Positions 18,598-26,403 of a stretch of DNA of 64,000 nucleotides are shown piece after piece. The number at the start of each line of letters is the position of its first letter. Position 1 is the stretch's first letter. The stretch covers positions 13,277,962 to 13,341,961 of the forward strand of contig NC_067208.1 of assembly GCF_026262505.1 (NCBI RefSeq), written 5' to 3'. The notes under the pieces were generated by a model that did not search any database, was not told where the DNA came from, and saw only the letters and a program-made list of their open reading frames with translations. This DNA comes from Trichomonas vaginalis G3 (Eukaryota; Parabasalia; Trichomonadida; Trichomonadidae). The position numbers and the translations under genes are program-made.

Positions 18598-18830
18598 AGT
18601 ATGAATGTTATGTATTAGGTCATGAACTTTGGTTGTTGCTGTTTGATGAAACAAATGAGTTAGTTATGCCAGTCAAGAGAACAGAAAAAGGCGTCAAAGG
18701 CGCCGAGCGCAAAGCGCTATATTGTGTTAGTGAAAACTGCACCAAGTCAATAAGATTAGGTTTGCATTATGAAGATGAGTTCGATACTGTTGAAGAAGTT
18801 TTGGACAGATATTACAAATTGCTAACTTGA
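18558..18830 (+). CDS. Small Polinton protein (90 aa)
   Basis: Starts MQQLTRELRAKNIKYECY, then a hydrophobic LGHELWLLLFDETNELVM. The part GVKGAERKALYC is translated from a twin mini-hairpin (18,690-18,718). Overlaps the end of the previous gene. The same gene is kept in B2 and B3. No domain recognised. Confidence 0.55.
   Translation: MQQLTRELRAKNIKYECYVLGHELWLLLFDETNELVMPVKRTEKGVKGAERKALYCVSENCTKSIRLGLHYEDEFDTVEEVLDRYYKLLT
18690..18718. repeat. Twin mini-hairpin, in frame
   Basis: GGCGTC-AAA-GGCGCC, one G, then AGCGC-AAA-GCGCT. Conserved at 29,500-29,528 and 38,296-38,324. Confidence 0.75.
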
Positions 18831-18845
18831 ATTTTTTTGACTGAC

Positions 18846-18878
18846 GGCGCAAAGCGCCAAGATGGGCTCAAAGAGCCC
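18846..18878. repeat. Twin mini-hairpin between convergent genes
   Basis: GGCGC-AAA-GCGCC, AAGAT, GGGCTC-AAA-GAGCCC. Flanked by TGACTGAC and CTGACTG. The matching spot in B3 (about 38,430) lacks it, so it is an insertion. Confidence 0.8.
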
Positions 18879-18889
18879 TCCTGACTGCT

Positions 18890-19540
18890 TTAATTTACTA
18901 AAACATATTTCAAGCAAAGCTTATAGTAAGTAGATAGTTTTGTATACTCGTTCGAATATTTATACTTAAACTCAACTCCTGTAGTTCCTGGTGTTTCAAT
19001 GATGCGGATGTTACCTATTTTCATGAATAGTGGAGTTTGACCACAGCATTCGATTTCAGGGTCGAGATAGTCAATGACACATTGTTTCCCTGTTATTCGT
19101 GAGATAACATTTTCAAGGTCCTCCTTTGTTAGAATTATTTGGTTCTTGCTTATAAGATTTGTCAAAAGCTTCTTATCGTCTTTGAGTAAAATTGTTTGGT
19201 ATAACTGAAGAAGGTAATGGTCTACGTTATCTGAAGGATTTGTTTGAACATTTGTGTAAGGGTTGTCGTTGGCTTCTCTTGAAAGAATTTGGTCCAGTGG
19301 TGGATACTCTAACTTAACATCTGATGTAGCGTTAGCGTTTGAAGCTGAGTTTAAATTCACGGCGCCATGCGCCAAGATGGGCTCTTTGAGCCCTCCCGAC
19401 TTAAGTTCTGGTTCTTTTTCTTTCAAACACTCTGAACTATAGTTCTTTATGACAATATTGTTTGTCGTTCGTGAGTCAACATTTGATGTTGGTTCAATTG
19501 GAACATTAACGGCACCAGCTAAGATGGATTTGCTTCTCAT
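18890..19540 (-). CDS. Conserved Polinton protein (216 aa)
   Basis: Whole-looking. Starts MRSKSILAGAVNVPIEPTSN; the C-terminal half (LISKNQIILTKEDLENVISR, PEIECCGQTP, FKYKYSNEYTKLS) matches the type A gene at 53,179-53,930 (LIDQSGLIILPYESLIHII, DEVSCCGTVAK). So it is a core gene of both types. Residues KSGGLKEPILAHGAV come from a twin hairpin and are missing from the B3 version (204 aa). Function unknown. Confidence 0.6.
   Translation of the reverse strand: MRSKSILAGAVNVPIEPTSNVDSRTTNNIVIKNYSSECLKEKEPELKSGGLKEPILAHGAVNLNSASNANATSDVKLEYPPLDQILSREANDNPYTNVQTNPSDNVDHYLLQLYQTILLKDDKKLLTNLISKNQIILTKEDLENVISRITGKQCVIDYLDPEIECCGQTPLFMKIGNIRIIETPGTTGVEFKYKYSNEYTKLSTYYKLCLKYVLVN
19361..19393. repeat. 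Twin mini-hairpin inserted in frame
   Basis: GGCGC-CAT-GCGCC, AAGAT, GGGCTC-TTT-GAGCCC, with flanks giving a 36-base difference (12 codons) from B3, where the gene runs on without it. Confidence 0.85.
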
Positions 19541-19565
19541 TTCATATAGAATAAAAACCTTTTAT

Positions 19566-19967
19566 ATGTATGAAATGAACAATATACTCGACAAGGGTTT
19601 GAATGTAAAGCTAACGAATGAAAATATTGTTGAATTCACTGAGACAGGAGCTGTGTATAAAGATGTAGAACTACTGAACAAAAGAGCTAAGGGAAGAAGC
19701 AGGAATATGAACAAAGGGTGGAAGCCTATAAAAATTTATGTCAATGATGGCTCAGGAGGTTCAAACATAAAGTATGCAGAAAGTTATAGAGTTTATGCTC
19801 TCAAAGGTGAAAAGCCTTCATTTAAGAACAGCTATTCTAACACATATCCTCAAAAGCTAACGGATGGGGAAGTGGATGATATGAATGACAGCAAAAATAT
19901 TAACAGAAATGGCGACAGAGATGCATGGAATTTGTTTACCATCAGTCAATTGAAGGTTAAACTTTAA
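19566..19967 (+). CDS. Conserved Polinton B protein (133 aa)
   Basis: The start is set at MYEMNNILDKGLNVKLTNEN because it follows GAATAAAAACCTTTTATATG; a longer frame would run into the divergent neighbour. The middle is basic (NKRAKGRSRNMNKGWKPIKIY) and rich in Gly/Ser, which would suit nucleic acid contact. It overlaps the ATPase gene end by four bases. No known domain. Confidence 0.55.
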   Translation: MYEMNNILDKGLNVKLTNENIVEFTETGAVYKDVELLNKRAKGRSRNMNKGWKPIKIYVNDGSGGSNIKYAESYRVYALKGEKPSFKNSYSNTYPQKLTDGEVDDMNDSKNINRNGDRDAWNLFTISQLKVKL

Positions 19968-20850
19968 AACAATGTTGGTCGTTCCCATGGAATGTTTTTG
20001 ACTTTAATGGTATTAGTCATGATATGAATCTCAAGGTATGAACGAGGAGAGATGAGAGACTTATATGCTTCCCAAATTTCTTCAAAAGGTAATGTTATAC
20101 CTGACTGTTTCCAAATGAGTTCAATGTCATAGCGTGAGAAACCTTGAAAGATAACGAAGTCAGTTATGAGACGTTTTATGTTTAAAGCAAGGAAACGCCA
20201 TGTTTGCATAAGTATTGCTACAGTTAAGTGGTAATGTCTGACTTTAGTTATGATGTTAGCTAATGGTGAGTCTGCTTTTGACACTAAACCTTTTCCGGCG
20301 AAGTCGTCACAAACGAGCAGAGTGTTTGAAGGATACTTTTTGAAGGGGTATTTTGAAAGTTTTGATAGAATGTAGTTTGTCAGTCGTTTCATATCGTAAA
20401 CTCCTGAGTATTGACGTAAGTGGTGTTTGTCAATAATTCTTTCCATCTCTTCTGAAGTCTTTTGCATTCCTGACTGTATGAACTCTACAATAGCATAATA
20501 TTTCTCTTACGTCGAATGTAACGTTGAAGAAATTCAATGAGTTCACTGTCTGGAACTTTAACGACAGAGGCTTGAACTTTTGACATAAATGTTTTCGCTG
20601 TTGAATCCATAGAGTCTGAAGTTGCTGATATAATGATTTGGTCATAGTAAGAGTCGTTTCCTAAACGCTCTGTTATGAGTATATGACGAATGAGGTTGAA
20701 TGTCTTACCTGAACCCATCTTTCCACAATAGAAATACACACCATTTGAACAGAACTCATAGTCCTTACTGAAAGGAAGAATGAGAGAACTGTTGAGCTTT
20801 TCACTGCTTTCATTCATGTCTTCATCTACGTCATGTATTAAATGCTTCAT
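19964..20850 (-). pseudogene. Polinton packaging ATPase (FtsK/HerA, A32-like), broken
   Basis: P-loop YFYCGKMGSGKTFNLIRHIL near the start and a Walker B strand LLVCDDFAGKG further on, followed by the arginine-containing stretch typical of this ATPase family. It would pump DNA into the capsid. About one break. It starts back to back with the gene at 20,867. Confidence 0.75.
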
Positions 20851-20866
20851 TTTATCTTCATTAAAA

Positions 20867-21748
20867 ATGCAAGTCAGAAATATTCAGAACATAGCACCGA
20901 GTCTAACTGACAAGAGTATAAAGATATACTATGAACACGTTATGATGAAACCTACCAAAATTCAAGAAAGTCAGTATACTTATGAATATCCAAGACACTG
21001 GGTAGAGTATGTAGGAGGTGAGAAAGCTATTGAAATAAGACAAGTTAGAAGTATTCCAGCAGGAAGAACAATATTATTGAAGAACTTTAATGTTTTGAGG
21101 TATAATGATGAAACAAAGAAGCAAGATAGTTTTCCTGTTGCTGTGTATGTGAACCTAGACACAGGAGATGACATGAAAGTTTTTAACACAAAGCTTCAAA
21201 CGGTAGTGAGAGAACAACTGACTGCGGAAGGACATCCATTACCTTCAGAAGTTACCATAGTATATAATTTTGAAACAAATGCAATAGATTTTAAAGTCGT
21301 CTCTGCAAAGAAGTCAGGTTTTACATTTAATGAAGCAGATGTATATTCGAATGAAAACTTCAAAGCTATTGCATGGTTAGATAATGACGATTGCTTTAAG
21401 AAAATATTTAAATTCAGTGACTCAAAGATGTCAATAGATGACCTTCGTGGAATGTTACCATCGACGTTTACAGTAGAAGGTTCAGCAGGATTGCTTACAA
21501 GATTGTCAATTGGTGGTATTTGGTCTCGTGAGAACATTGTTATAAAATCCAGTATAAGTGAATTTGCTGAAGAATCTATATTATGTCTTTCAAACTACAT
21601 GTATTCGCCGCCGAAGCATTATAGTATAACAAACTTTGTCAGTAAGTTTAACATAAGACTTGTCGAACCTTCTTCAATGAAAGATGTTGTGCTACCTAAA
21701 GATGGAAAGGATGGACTCATTATTGAGATGATTTTAATAGCATATTAA
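20867..21748 (+). CDS. Polinton B protein, possible minor capsid (293 aa)
   Basis: The start at MQVRNIQNIAPSLTDKSIK follows TCATTAAAAATG. The ending FNIRLVEPSSMKDVVLP followed by a hydrophobic strand (GLIIEMILIAY) has the same outline as the 254- and 170-residue proteins, so it may be a capsid-surface protein. It is repeated in B2 and B3, and an inverted piece lies at 42,661-43,060. Role inferred. Confidence 0.55.
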   Translation: MQVRNIQNIAPSLTDKSIKIYYEHVMMKPTKIQESQYTYEYPRHWVEYVGGEKAIEIRQVRSIPAGRTILLKNFNVLRYNDETKKQDSFPVAVYVNLDTGDDMKVFNTKLQTVVREQLTAEGHPLPSEVTIVYNFETNAIDFKVVSAKKSGFTFNEADVYSNENFKAIAWLDNDDCFKKIFKFSDSKMSIDDLRGMLPSTFTVEGSAGLLTRLSIGGIWSRENIVIKSSISEFAEESILCLSNYMYSPPKHYSITNFVSKFNIRLVEPSSMKDVVLPKDGKDGLIIEMILIAY

Positions 21749-21971
21749 ATGAGCTTGTTTTTAAAGGTCATTCATGATGAAATAACTGTTGTAGAAGATG
21801 TTAGCAATTGTTCAGACATTTTGAAGCGTATAGATGAGATAAGAAAGAAGTTTATGAAGCCGCAACGCTGAGGACGAAGTCCATGAGAATGTTTATGTTT
21901 CATTGACTTTCTCCAGTAACGAGAACTTTTATGAGATAATATTGAAGAGAGATGATTTTAATATGGTGTAA
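21749..21971 (+). pseudogene. Small Polinton B gene crossed by a twin hairpin
   Basis: Starts MSLFLKVIHDEITVVEDVSN directly after the previous stop. The middle is occupied by a twin mini-hairpin at 21,860-21,882. The B2 and B3 versions carry different hairpin words at the same place. Broken, one break. Function unknown. Confidence 0.45.
21860..21882. repeat. Twin mini-hairpin, CCGC/GGAC form
   Basis: CCGCAACGCTG followed by GGAC-GAA-GTCC. Counterparts: 32,644-32,669 (GCCGCAACGCGGC, GGACGAAGTCC) and 41,357-41,381 (ACCGCAAAGCGGT, GGGCGAAGCC). Confidence 0.7.
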
Positions 21972-22499
21972 ATGGTAGCTTGGACAGCTTTAGGCGCAAT
22001 GGGAACAAAAGCATTAGCATTTGGAGCAAAAGCACTTGGGGCTTATGACGCAGTAAATAAAATGAGTGGAGGAAGGGTTTCGAAGACATTAGATGCAAAT
22101 AAAGGAAAGATTGGAGGCTGGGTTGCAAAGAAGTTAAGATTAAATAAAATAGGGCTCATAAATAAAGCATCCAATTTGGTTGCGACTGAGTCAGAAAATG
22201 CTTTAGGAAAGGACGATGAGTTTGCAAAACACGCAAAAGACTTTAATGACCAGATGAAAGGTGAAACAATGCATTTAAATAGATTCGATGGAACTAAAGA
22301 AAATGTTTCTTCTCCACCAGTAGTTCTTCCGTATGGTCCCTATGGAATGTATGGAAATCCTTACGAAAGACCATTTGACCCATTGACTGGTGGAAGTAAC
22401 TGGTATCATTACGGACGAAGAAGAAAGACAGTCAAGTTGGAGACAGACGTGAAGAAAGCAACTAAAAAGAAACCAAGGAAGAGAGTTATAAAGCAATGA
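21972..22499 (+). CDS. Polinton B basic protein with hydrophobic start (175 aa)
   Basis: Starts MVAWTALGAMGTKALAFGAK, a hydrophobic helix with Ala/Gly faces, and ends in a basic tail (YGRRRKTVKLETDVKKATKK, KPRKRVIKQ). The middle has PYGPYGMYGNPYERPF. The combination recalls internal capsid proteins that touch membrane and DNA, as in adenovirus core proteins, but no homology is claimed. It is kept in B2 and B3. Confidence 0.55.
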   Translation: MVAWTALGAMGTKALAFGAKALGAYDAVNKMSGGRVSKTLDANKGKIGGWVAKKLRLNKIGLINKASNLVATESENALGKDDEFAKHAKDFNDQMKGETMHLNRFDGTKENVSSPPVVLPYGPYGMYGNPYERPFDPLTGGSNWYHYGRRRKTVKLETDVKKATKKKPRKRVIKQ

Positions 22500-22507
22500 A
22501 TTCAACA

Positions 22508-22553
22508 GGTTAGAAAAGAGGTTAGATATCGGGTTAGATCTAACCTTCTACCC
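22508..22553. repeat. Iterated palindrome with GGTTAGATCTAACC
   Basis: GGTTAGA is repeated three times with short spacers and the last copy runs into its inverse. Same place relative to the upstream gene as the GGTGA form at 41,991-42,039 in B3. Confidence 0.75.
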
Positions 22554-22652
22554 TAAATTTATTTTTGTGCTATGTTTTCATACGTGTGCGGGTGGTGATA
22601 TCATTAATTTTTAAGTTTATTTTTTATTTTATTTTTATTTTATTTGGATGTA

Positions 22653-22937
22653 ATGACAGAACAAAAGCAACTCATACAAATCAAAACATATAACAAACAT
22701 ACATTTAAACATTTATTCTTCCTTCCTGAGCATAACATGTTCTTTCAAATACATCCGAGACCAGTTGACTTTTCATTGACTGTTTATAAAGATAGAAATA
22801 GTTATATCATTAAACCATATGATGACGAAGGTAAGTTATGTAAATTGTACGTTAAGAAGTTAGAGAAAGTTTATGGCTTCAAGTATGACTACAATAGGGT
22901 TAACACTGATGATGAAGATATTGAGGAAAATTTATGA
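22653..22937 (+). CDS. Small protein inside right end of Polinton B1 (94 aa)
   Basis: ATG at 22,653 (MTEQKQLIQIKTYNKHTFKH) follows TTTTATTTGGATGTA; it aligns with MTKTIEITNYNGHEFKNLFF of the left-end protein but is strongly diverged (LFFLPEHNMFFQI against LFFVPRENTFYQI). It ends acidic. Having two different versions at the two ends of one element is unusual for terminal inverted repeats. Confidence 0.65.
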   Translation: MTEQKQLIQIKTYNKHTFKHLFFLPEHNMFFQIHPRPVDFSLTVYKDRNSYIIKPYDDEGKLCKLYVKKLEKVYGFKYDYNRVNTDDEDIEENL

Positions 22938-23112
22938 GAACATTAGTGAAGTCGTTAGTGAGAACGATAGTGAGAACGTTTATTTTTACATTAGTGAGTT
23001 CGTTAGTGAAGTGGTTGGCGGCTTTGTAAATATTTAAGGTTAAATTAGTTTTTGCGTTCATGTTGTAAAATATACGTTAACGGTTTTGTAAAGTGTCAAA
23101 TTCACAAGTATT

Positions 23113-23143
23113 GGGTAAAGTGGAACGCAGTGCCACCATACCC
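23113..23143. repeat. Terminal-repeat hairpin with loop AACGCAGTG
   Basis: GGGTA-aa-GTGG pairs with CCAC-ca-TACCC around the loop AACGCAGTG, 8 bases from the AT-rich terminal GTATACTAACT. The B3 form at 42,614-42,640 keeps the loop but has different, still complementary arms. Confidence 0.75.
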
Positions 23144-23172
23144 AACTATTGTATACTAACTAACTTTTACAA

Positions 23173-23724
23173 GTGAATTTGCTTGTAAACTTAGAAACAA
23201 CTCTTCAAGCTTTTCAAGAAAAAATAAACGACATCTATATCGAATATGCAAACCAGTATAACATTGACGAAGGAGAATACCATCTCGATATTATATATGA
23301 CAGGAAAAATGCAACTGTTAAAATCAATAAAATAGAAGACCTTGGAGAAAACGTTTATATTTCTACAAAATATAACAACTTGGCATGGTATAGATTTATG
23401 AGGATGTTAAATCAGCCTGCAGAATATCCAGTACACCCGGACTTTTATGAAGTCGAAAACCCTAATGGAACATATGAAAATGTTTTCGACTCAGATGCTA
23501 TTATAGTTCATGCTTCATTTTCTGGCGCACAAAACTCTTTTTTATGCTTGGCAAATGACTTTTACGAAAAACCTACAAAGCTATATGAACCACCAAGTGG
23601 AAGTATTTCAGACTTTCAAGTATGGTTTACAACAGATGGAAGAAAGAGAATAGTTCCATTATACCATGCGTTTTACTTAGAACTTAGTTTCATATACAAC
23701 TACTATCGAACGGTAAAAATATAA
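23173..23724 (+). CDS. Polinton protein, possible minor capsid (183 aa), start missing
   Basis: The frame opens at a GTG (VNLLVNLETTLQAFQEK) 12 bases after the terminus of B1. The ending ISDFQVWFTTDGRKRIVPLY followed by a hydrophobic strand (HAFYLELSFIY) has the same outline as the other possible minor capsid proteins. Function inferred. Confidence 0.5.
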   Translation: MNLLVNLETTLQAFQEKINDIYIEYANQYNIDEGEYHLDIIYDRKNATVKINKIEDLGENVYISTKYNNLAWYRFMRMLNQPAEYPVHPDFYEVENPNGTYENVFDSDAIIVHASFSGAQNSFLCLANDFYEKPTKLYEPPSGSISDFQVWFTTDGRKRIVPLYHAFYLELSFIYNYYRTVKI

Positions 23725-23728
23725 TTTT

Positions 23729-23971
23729 TTAATACGGTTGAGGTGTTGGATTTGGTTGCCAACTAGACTGTGGTGCAGGTTCAGGCTGTTGTATAACAGG
23801 AGCTTGTTCTTCTGGTTCAGGGTCTTTAGGTATAATACCAACAAACTGACCTACTCTTTTACCAATATTTTTGACTCCGTTCCAAATTCCTCTTCCTACG
23901 GTTTTTATTCCATTCCATATACCTCTTCCAACTCTTCTGAAGAAGTTTCCAATACTACTGAAGAAACCCAT
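23729..23971 (-). CDS. Amphipathic 11-residue repeat peptide (80 aa)
   Basis: Residues 14-24 and 25-35 are an exact-length tandem of VGRGIWNGIKT and VGRGIWNGVKN, flanked by MGFFSSIGNFFRR and IGKRVGQFVG. The pattern gives a strongly basic amphipathic helix with Trp/Ile/Val on one face. The tail is Pro/Gln-rich (PEPEEQAPVIQQPEPAP). This looks like a membrane-active internal capsid peptide in the manner of adenovirus protein VI, by analogy only. Confidence 0.6.
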   Translation of the reverse strand: MGFFSSIGNFFRRVGRGIWNGIKTVGRGIWNGVKNIGKRVGQFVGIIPKDPEPEEQAPVIQQPEPAPQSSWQPNPTPQPY

Positions 23972-23989
23972 TTTACTATATGTAAAAAT

Positions 23990-24352
23990 CTAATGTCCGC
24001 CTAGTCTTTTGCGTTTCCTGTTGAGTTCCATAGCATTCTTTAACTGGAGCTCATACATTCTGTTTCTCCTCTGGTAGAAAACATATTCTGGGTCAACTCC
24101 TGTGTTCGCGTCATCTGCATAAAGTTGTTTATATCCCACTTCAGGGTTTGTATAAAACTCTTTCCATCTCATATTTGCATACCATGGTGGCAAACCTAAC
24201 GCAGCGTCATTTGACATGGCAGTTTGCATTTGTACATCTGTTGGCACTTGACCATAGTTTGCCATTGCAATTTGTATTCTAACTTCATTTGGAATATTCT
24301 CTGGGTTTGGTTGTCCAGGTTGCTGTGCATTCGCTAAGTTCTGTGCGTCCAT
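23990..24352 (-). CDS. Unknown Polinton protein (120 aa)
   Basis: Starts MDAQNLANAQQPGQPNPENI after TTTTTATCTAATATTAAATG. Gln/Asn/Pro-rich first half, then VDPEYVFYQRRNRMYELQ and a basic end NRKRKRLGGH. No known domain; same strand as the neighbours. Confidence 0.55.
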   Translation of the reverse strand: MDAQNLANAQQPGQPNPENIPNEVRIQIAMANYGQVPTDVQMQTAMSNDAALGLPPWYANMRWKEFYTNPEVGYKQLYADDANTGVDPEYVFYQRRNRMYELQLKNAMELNRKRKRLGGH

Positions 24353-24375
24353 TTAATATTAGATAAAAATATCTC

Positions 24376-24507
24376 TTACGAGTACATATGCTGAACATTT
24401 GCAGGCATTGGTTCATCTTCATATTCTCTATATCTTTCTGCCACGTCAAATAAATAAATGACACAATGGAAAAAACCTAAAACAAGTAGTCCTATTTCAA
24501 ACCACAT
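24376..24507 (-). CDS. Small membrane protein (43 aa)
   Basis: MWFEIGLLVLGFFHCVIYLF gives one membrane segment, followed by a charged end (AERYREYEDEP). It starts inside the last 16 bases of the methyltransferase gene, so the two are probably co-transcribed. Confidence 0.45.
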   Translation of the reverse strand: MWFEIGLLVLGFFHCVIYLFDVAERYREYEDEPMPANVQHMYS

Positions 24508-25310
24508 TTACTTACTAGTAAAATTTCTTTGTTATGACACTTTCTCCGGTTTATGGGACCTCTCTCATACTCTATCTTGTCATATCTAAACTCATAGTCA
24601 TGTATGTCCTCTAACCATCTCATAACGGTTTCCAAACCACTTTTATCGGATGTAAAGTAAAAGCATGGATGGTTATGTAAAACGTCTAAAGTTTCTAAAG
24701 AGTCTCTCAAAGTCCAGTCTACTTGGTATTGAAAATCCCATGTGTTATAGAACGGCGGGTCCACTATAAAGAAAACATTTTCCTTGTCTTTATATTTTTC
24801 ATACAACTCTGTCCAACGACATCTCACAAACTCTATACCCTCAATATATTTTTCTATGTCCTCTTTGAAAACATTTGTATAGTTAAGATATAAAACTTTT
24901 GACATAAGTGTTTCAATGTCATGAACTCTTATAGCACCACTATATAATAGTCTAGCAGATATACTATCCCAGTCTATATATTCTGCTTTTTTCAAAACCT
25001 CTCTCACAATATTTTTCTTATCTAATGGTATACGTTCCATCTTACCTATAGGTATCTTTTCTTTTAACTCTTTCAATATATTGTTTGTGTCTGGTATATG
25101 TTTGAGACGGTCCATATAGTTGTCGAAGTCATTGCATATAATCTTTGAGTCTGGGAATATTGTATGGCACAAATGGGATATATAGAAACTTCCACCGAAC
25201 AAATCTACAAATGTTAGACCATTCGGTAGTTTCTTAAGTTCTCTCAATAGAATATCTTTACATCTACTCTTATTTCCAAAGAAGGGTAACGGTGGTTTTG
25301 TAAAATTCAT
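24492..25310 (-). CDS. N6-adenine DNA methyltransferase, D12 class (272 aa)
   Basis: Transfers a methyl group from S-adenosylmethionine to adenine in DNA. Motif X-like PLPFFGNKSRCKDI at residues 7-20, motif I FVDLFGGSFYIS at 34-45, and catalytic DPPF at about 183-186 followed by YNTWDFQ. Length is normal for Dam-type enzymes. Start context ATTATTATATATAAATG. Published work reports N6-methyladenine as the main DNA mark in T. vaginalis and methylases linked to Mavericks, which fits. It probably modifies element DNA or host chromatin. Confidence 0.8.
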   Translation of the reverse strand: MNFTKPPLPFFGNKSRCKDILLRELKKLPNGLTFVDLFGGSFYISHLCHTIFPDSKIICNDFDNYMDRLKHIPDTNNILKELKEKIPIGKMERIPLDKKNIVREVLKKAEYIDWDSISARLLYSGAIRVHDIETLMSKVLYLNYTNVFKEDIEKYIEGIEFVRCRWTELYEKYKDKENVFFIVDPPFYNTWDFQYQVDWTLRDSLETLDVLHNHPCFYFTSDKSGLETVMRWLEDIHDYEFRYDKIEYERGPINRRKCHNKEILLVSKCGLK

Positions 25311-25560
25311 TTATATATAATAATAAAAATGTTTTTTCCTGAAAAGTGACAGAAAAGTGACAAGACATGAAAACATATATAATTTGTGAAAAGCGACACA
25401 TTATATAATGTTTTCGACCCAGAAGAAGGCTTCTCAAAGTATACTTCCTTGGAACGCCTGTAACTTTTCCTGTAGCGACGATAGACCCTTACTTGTCCGG
25501 ACAAAGTTATACTAAACATCTTCAGGGCTAGAGGGCACGAAGTGCCTGGAGGCCCCACAT
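25311..25560. other. Upstream region of the methyltransferase, possible element end
   Basis: Contains three AAAAGYGAC words (about 25,334-25,398), a GGCAC-GAA-GTGCC hairpin (25,534-25,546) enclosed by GGGC and GGCCC, and the terminus-like TTATACTAAA. Ends where host-like AT-rich DNA begins. No gene supported here. Confidence 0.5.
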
Positions 25561-26120
25561 ACCTGACCTTTATTTACTAGTTAAAAAATCATTTGGTATT
25601 GATCAAGTTATTTTTTCTGGATAAGATATTATATGGATAATTGGATAGAAAATACAATTATATAATCTTGTACCTGGTTTAATTACGCTAATTGTCATCA
25701 GAAACTTGTAATTTTTATGAATTTCAGATTTTCTTTTCATTACTGCTTTTCTTAATAGGTCAAGTTCTTATTTACGTTATAAAGTATGATATTTACAAAT
25801 ATCAAGTTATCATGTTTTTTGAGAAATTATGCGAAACAAACAAAAATGAAAAAGATAGGAATAGCAATGAATAGTGATGTGGGTATAGAAAATGTAAGAG
25901 ATATTGTTGCATGCTAAGATCAGTCATAATGTAAACCTCTCAATTTTATTGTCGTGGGAAGTATCTCAATTCCTTCAAAAAAATTGAAAAACTATTTAAT
26001 TTTAAAAATATAATACTTTTAATTAGTTAATTAATTGGAGATATTTTTAAAAAAATCACTTTTGATAATACTTTTGAGAACTTTAATTAAAAAAATATAT
26101 TCAAAAATATCCAGGATATC
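25561..26120. other. Host-like AT-rich DNA
   Basis: The only frame of interest (25,692-25,874) lacks an ATG at its start; it encodes one membrane helix (FFSLLLFLIGQVLIYVI) and a charged tail ending NEKDRNSNE, so it might be the tail end of a host surface protein. The rest is A/T runs without recognisable signals. Confidence 0.45.
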
Positions 26121-26403
26121 AAGAGGGAATTGTTCCTTATGAGGTATATAGCTATGATGTATACCTCATAAGGAACAATTCCCTCCTTAAAACGAGAAAA
26201 CTTGTTCGAAATTGTTTATCATTTCGAACAAGTTTTCTCGTTTTTAATAAGAAACTAAAGGCTATGAGGCATTGATTATATATTAGTGCCTCACAGCCTT
26301 TAGTTTCTAATAGATAGCTGGGAAACTTTCTCCAAATGATAAGTTATTCAGAGAAAGTTTCCCAGCTATCAAGAGGGAATTGTTCCTTATGAGGTATATA
26401 GTT
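26121..26403. repeat. Array of near-perfect hairpins with unrelated stems
   Basis: Four hairpins stand head to tail: 26,123-26,187 (27-bp perfect stem starting AGAGGGAATTGTTCC), 26,190-26,246 (24-bp perfect stem starting AAAACGAGAAAAC), 26,249-26,310 (22 bp, one mismatch) and 26,314-26,370 (19 bp). A fifth repeats the first and is cut off by the block at 26,404. Loops are 8-15 bases. Confidence 0.85.

Larger units (their letters stand above)
8610..23161. mobile_element. Polinton type B, copy B1
   Basis: Bounded by inverted AGTTAGTATAC ends at 8,610-8,620 and 23,151-23,161. The left end and the right end each carry a version of the same small gene. Inside lie membrane protein, capsid, integrase, fibre, minor-capsid-like, ATPase and basic protein genes. 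About 1.2 kb of unrelated DNA and a 25-N gap sit where other genes, probably including the polymerase, would be expected. Broken: capsid, ATPase and several small genes, in the order of ten breaks. High identity to B3 indicates a young copy. Confidence 0.85.
23162..25560. mobile_element. Polinton fragment with DNA adenine methyltransferase
   Basis: It starts directly behind the right terminus of B1 and its first gene has no ATG, so it is joined from another element or by rearrangement. A TTATACTAAA at about 25,508-25,517 resembles the element terminus and may be its right end. The same segment, up to about 35,134, follows the B2 terminus, so the join existed before that duplication. Mostly whole-looking. 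Confidence 0.65.

Noticed and set aside
20980-21537. Reverse-strand frames across the 293-residue gene
   Set aside because: They only shadow the forward gene, which has the proper start context and conserved copies.
25307-25558. Protein gene upstream of the methyltransferase
   Set aside because: Composition is not protein-like, it has no counterpart and lies in hairpin- and terminus-like sequence.
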